Assembly (NCBI GenBank): GCA_914767885.1
Contig: CAJZBQ010000040.1
Coordinates: 744,001 to 808,000 of the forward strand
Source of the DNA: Blepharisma stoltei
Lineage: Eukaryota > Ciliophora > Heterotrichea > Heterotrichida > Blepharismidae
Direction: 5' to 3'
Length of the DNA stretch: 64,000 nucleotides
In this document: piece after piece, positions 61,404 through 64,000 of the stretch
How the letters are laid out: each line of letters begins with the position of its first letter
Position numbering within the stretch: position 1 is the first letter of the stretch
The notes under the pieces: generated by a model
What the model saw: only the letters and a program-made list of their open reading frames with translations
What the model was told of the DNA's origin: nothing
Database searches by the model: none
Translations under genes and position numbers: made by a program

Positions 61404-63713
61404 TTAAGGGTTTTGAACGAAGCCATTTGCTGTTGAGAAAAGATTAATAGGGTTCTTTGAGTTCATCAGCATAAATCCTTTAAGTCCAAGTCCCTTAAGA
61501 AGCTTCGCTTGAAGTTCAGGCCCAGCTTTAGCCATCGCCACAATAGTTTCCTTTCCAATTGCATCCACAATTTCTTGGAATTTCTGAGTTTCAATTGCTG
61601 CTAATTCTTTTGCCTTATTAATTTCCAATTCATCTAGCGCATTTTGATGGGCGACATCAGCAGCTTGTTTTTCTTTCAGAAGTGACAGCTCAGTCTCATT
61701 TTCAATTTTCTTTGCTTCTTCAATCAAAGTTGTCATCTCCACATTGCTTTCATTTTGGATTTTTCTTGCCTTGGCTTCTGCAAGTGCTTCACCAGTGGAT
61801 TTCCCGATTAATTGGACTTCGCTGTTTTTCACCTTCAGCTCTATAAGTTTGGTTTGTTCCATTTCAGCTTCAATTTCGTCTTGAACCTTCTGAAGATCTA
61901 AGCGGCCTTTCGAGTGCTGCTCAGCCTTGGCTGCTTCATGCTGAGCTCTTGCTTTGCTTGACTCAGTTGTAATTTCTATAGCTTGATTGACTGATTTCTT
62001 AAGACTTGCTTTAGTTTTATCATCAGTAGGTTCAACACTTTGAATATCGACATTGGTCACGACCAAATTATTTGCTGAAAATCTTATTTCAGATTTGACA
62101 GCGTCTCCTTTTCTTCCAAAAACGCTAGATTTGATAATATCAGCTGATCTTTGATGAAAATCTTCAAAAGTATAAGAAGAAACTGCCCCTCTGACTCTGC
62201 TAGCAATTGTTTTGCAAGCGTCACCTACAAAGTCGCGGACCATGAAAATCTTATTGCATTCTTCTGCGTTGTTTTTATCGACGTCGAAAAACCAGTTATA
62301 AGAAAGCGTCATAGCAAGACTGGCGTGATCGCTGGTTTCTACGATGACAATGTCAGTCATAAAGTCAGGGCCAAGCATAAGTGCAATATTTTTAATAAGC
62401 CCTTCTTTCTTAGGAACTCCTCCTGACAGGTTTAGAACGGTAAACTGCTCGTCAGGCTGAAGCATAATTCTATCAGGCCCAAAAACGACTCTGCTTGTCT
62501 TTTTCTTGAAATCGTATACCTGCACAGCTGAATTACTTGGGACTCTAAATGCGACTACTCTGGTTTTATCTCTCTTATAAGGCTTTCCAGTCGACACGTA
62601 GACTTGCTTGTCTCCTTCTTTTTTCGCGATTTGGAAGGTTTCTCCTGTGATTTGTCTGGCAACTAGATCTTCGACTTCAGGTGAGAGCTCCATATCCCAC
62701 AAGGCTTCATGCGGTTTAAGCATGTAGCTTTCTCCACTTACTGCTTTGACTTCTCCAGTTCTGTTATCTCTGACATAAATACCTTCATTTTTGTCGAGGG
62801 GAATAGCTTTTCTTCTTTCTAGGACTTCTACTTCAATTGGAGGAATATAGTCTCTTGGGCCATAAATCATCCACCTTTCGCCTGCCAAATGGTCGTCGCC
62901 TTCTGAGTCTTTGAAGTTTTCTCTAGCTTTGAGAAGCAGAGCTTCGTCGTCTGCAAGGACGTAGACGTCTTGGATCCCTTTTTCTAAACTTTCAAAAGGC
63001 TTGAGGAAGAAGGTGCATTCTCCTTTTCTTAAAACTTTTTTACCGAACTGGTTTTTCCCGTTTTCGACAGGGTCGAGGATGTAACAGTATTGTCTGTTAT
63101 TGAGGACAATAGAGTTGACGGTTCCTACAACGACTTCGTTGACGTCAGGGATGTGAGTGTCGGTTTCTTTTTGAGTCACCAACCATTCTTCTCCGGCCAA
63201 TCTTTTGACTCCATACACATCAGTGAAGTTTCTTATAGCCCTTAGCTGAAGTCCTTTCTTTTCAGTCAATACAATTGCTTTGACTTCTTCAACGACGTCT
63301 TCATTGACACCTGGCAGATAATCTCCAGTTTCTCTGATAAGCCATTCTTCACCTGCTTCTCTGGTGTTCCCGTACTTATCAACTGTAGATCTTTTAGCTC
63401 TAATTTTGAGTGCTGCGTTTGGCTTGATAGTCAAAGACTTGACTTGCTCAACAATGTCACATTCAATCTTAGGAACATAGGTTCCAGGCCCATAATGAAG
63501 CCATTCATCACCTGCAGAACGTCTTTCTCCAGTGCTGTCGATGAAATCTCTTGTAGCCCTTAATTTATAAGCGCAGTTTGGCTGAATTACAGGGATTTTT
63601 TGGATGTCTTGTTCTATTTCTTCCCATGGATAAAGTGGAAAAGGCTCAGGGTGGGTTTCTGATGTGCGGACTTCACGGTCTCCATGCTTAACTCTTGCCA
63701 TTCCATTGTCGTC
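61404..63713 (-). CDS. MVP: Major vault protein (5' part missing in the window)
   Basis: The frame runs from 63713 (DDNGMARVKHGDRE) to the stop at 61404. Four clear MVP repeats: GERRSAGDEWLHYGPGTYVP, NTREAGEEWLIRETGDYLP, VKRLAGEEWLVTQK...HIP, DDHLAGERWMIYGPRDYIP. Then the shoulder domain (about residues 380-540), the long cap helix rich in Glu/Ala/Lys (about 560-710) and the C-terminal cap ring. Complete MVPs are near 850 aa; about the first 100 are absent. ATG 63701 is internal, since the family sequence continues upstream of it to a TAA at 63714. Vaults are large cytoplasmic ribonucleoprotein barrels. Confidence 0.93.
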   Translation of the reverse strand, partial: DDNGMARVKHGDREVRTSETHPEPFPLYPWEEIEQDIQKIPVIQPNCAYKLRATRDFIDSTGERRSAGDEWLHYGPGTYVPKIECDIVEQVKSLTIKPNAALKIRAKRSTVDKYGNTREAGEEWLIRETGDYLPGVNEDVVEEVKAIVLTEKKGLQLRAIRNFTDVYGVKRLAGEEWLVTQKETDTHIPDVNEVVVGTVNSIVLNNRQYCYILDPVENGKNQFGKKVLRKGECTFFLKPFESLEKGIQDVYVLADDEALLLKARENFKDSEGDDHLAGERWMIYGPRDYIPPIEVEVLERRKAIPLDKNEGIYVRDNRTGEVKAVSGESYMLKPHEALWDMELSPEVEDLVARQITGETFQIAKKEGDKQVYVSTGKPYKRDKTRVVAFRVPSNSAVQVYDFKKKTSRVVFGPDRIMLQPDEQFTVLNLSGGVPKKEGLIKNIALMLGPDFMTDIVIVETSDHASLAMTLSYNWFFDVDKNNAEECNKIFMVRDFVGDACKTIASRVRGAVSSYTFEDFHQRSADIIKSSVFGRKGDAVKSEIRFSANNLVVTNVDIQSVEPTDDKTKASLKKSVNQAIEITTESSKARAQHEAAKAEQHSKGRLDLQKVQDEIEAEMEQTKLIELKVKNSEVQLIGKSTGEALAEAKARKIQNESNVEMTTLIEEAKKIENETELSLLKEKQAADVAHQNALDELEINKAKELAAIETQKFQEIVDAIGKETIVAMAKAGPELQAKLLKGLGLKGFMLMNSKNPINLFSTANGFVQNP

Positions 63714-64000
63714 TTAAACTGATTATAGGCTTGACTACTGCGTATTTTTAACGCAGTCACCAAGGATCCCAATAGGGGATTCACTTTCTTTCTCATGTCT
63801 ACAGGGAGAACTTTGCCGAGTTAGATGACTAACTGGGCGAGAATCGGCTCAAGCACCACATTTCCTCTTCTTCGCTTCCTGACGCCATGGCGATATGTGA
63901 AGTAGGGTTATGTATCTCCGTCTCCTCCTTACCTTGTTAGCTCCAGCGTTGCGTGGAAGGCTATGGACTTCTGCGGCATGTTGCATGAGTTAAACAAAGG
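63714..64000. mobile_element. Probable GC-rich insertion interrupting the major vault protein gene
   Basis: From 63714 the sequence turns GC-rich and non-coding in every frame, exactly where the MVP family text stops. Composition resembles the SINE-like insertions elsewhere. Its far end, target duplication and the missing MVP N-terminus lie beyond the window. Confidence 0.55.

Noticed and set aside
1-64000. Stentor or another standard-code ciliate; Euplotes with TGA as Cys
   Set aside because: In-frame TGA occurs at Trp positions shared with TGG in paralogues (RQI-W-KFSSH) and at the W of WYDGY, so neither the standard code nor Cys fits.
1-64000. CRISPR arrays or bacterial-type operons
   Set aside because: None seen. 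Repeats are inverted or dispersed, not regularly spaced, and the genes are eukaryotic with introns.

Overview
The window reads as germline-type DNA of a heterotrich ciliate, most likely Blepharisma. (1) TGA is read as tryptophan throughout. In the tandem family at 46-61 kb, paralogous positions alternate TGG and TGA (I-W-K-F-S-S-H is TGG in copy 4 and TGA in copy 5), and the conserved WYDGY motif of the AAA-ATPase-like protein near 42.05 kb has TGA for its W. TAA and TAG are the stops. (2) Introns are 15 or 16 nt long, GT...AG. (3) Many genes, including one for a ribosomal protein, are cut by AT-rich, TA-flanked segments that paralogue or frame comparison shows must be removed. These behave as internal eliminated sequences (IESs), often with MITE-like inverted ends.

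Two kinds of insertion overlie an otherwise dense, compact gene set. The first is TA-bounded IES/MITE elements of about 55-480 bp, one of about 800 bp. Recurrent ends are a 'gtgagcgaacaaaa' type, a 'ctttaaattggaac' type, and GC-rich palindromes. The second is GC-richer, SINE-like retroposons of 280-680 bp with 9-16 bp target-site duplications (TSDs) and simple-repeat tails. When IESs, retroposons with one TSD copy, and introns are subtracted, every interrupted complete gene returns to a length divisible by three. The protease gene at 7.5 kb is solved only downstream of 8099, and array copy 4 depends on one less certain 59-bp call.

Layout. 0.7-5 kb: acidic and coiled-coil proteins. 5.2-6.06 kb: 5S rRNA and tRNA-Ile. 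7.5-9.2 kb: ULP-type protease. 9.4-12.2 kb: predicted lipid-anchored polyproline protein. 12.3-19.6 kb: GDT1/TMEM165 transporter, two tandem sphingosine-kinase-like genes, a long coiled-coil gene and PEX11, all on the minus strand. 20.3-30 kb: DENN protein, uS10, ELOF1, PP2C, GRWD1-like and eIF3j. 30.4-38.2 kb: small proteins, EMC4, ABCG half-transporter, nucleoplasmin-like protein. 38.2-46.4 kb: RIB43A-like protein, a GRD-repeat protein, a 1079-aa AAA-ATPase-like/PD-(D/E)XK protein and a trypsin-fold plus kelch protein. 46.4-61.3 kb: six tandem STRA6-like multi-pass membrane proteins, each carrying its own IESs. 61.4 kb to the right edge: major vault protein, its 5' end cut by another insertion.

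Most genes are unrelated housekeeping genes with no operon logic. The two gene clusters that matter functionally are the sphingosine-kinase pair and the STRA6-like array. The main interest is the genome-editing layer: an IES inside a 15-nt intron, an IES flanked by TCA rather than TA, nested insertions, and retroposons in coding sequence whose TSDs contain no TA.
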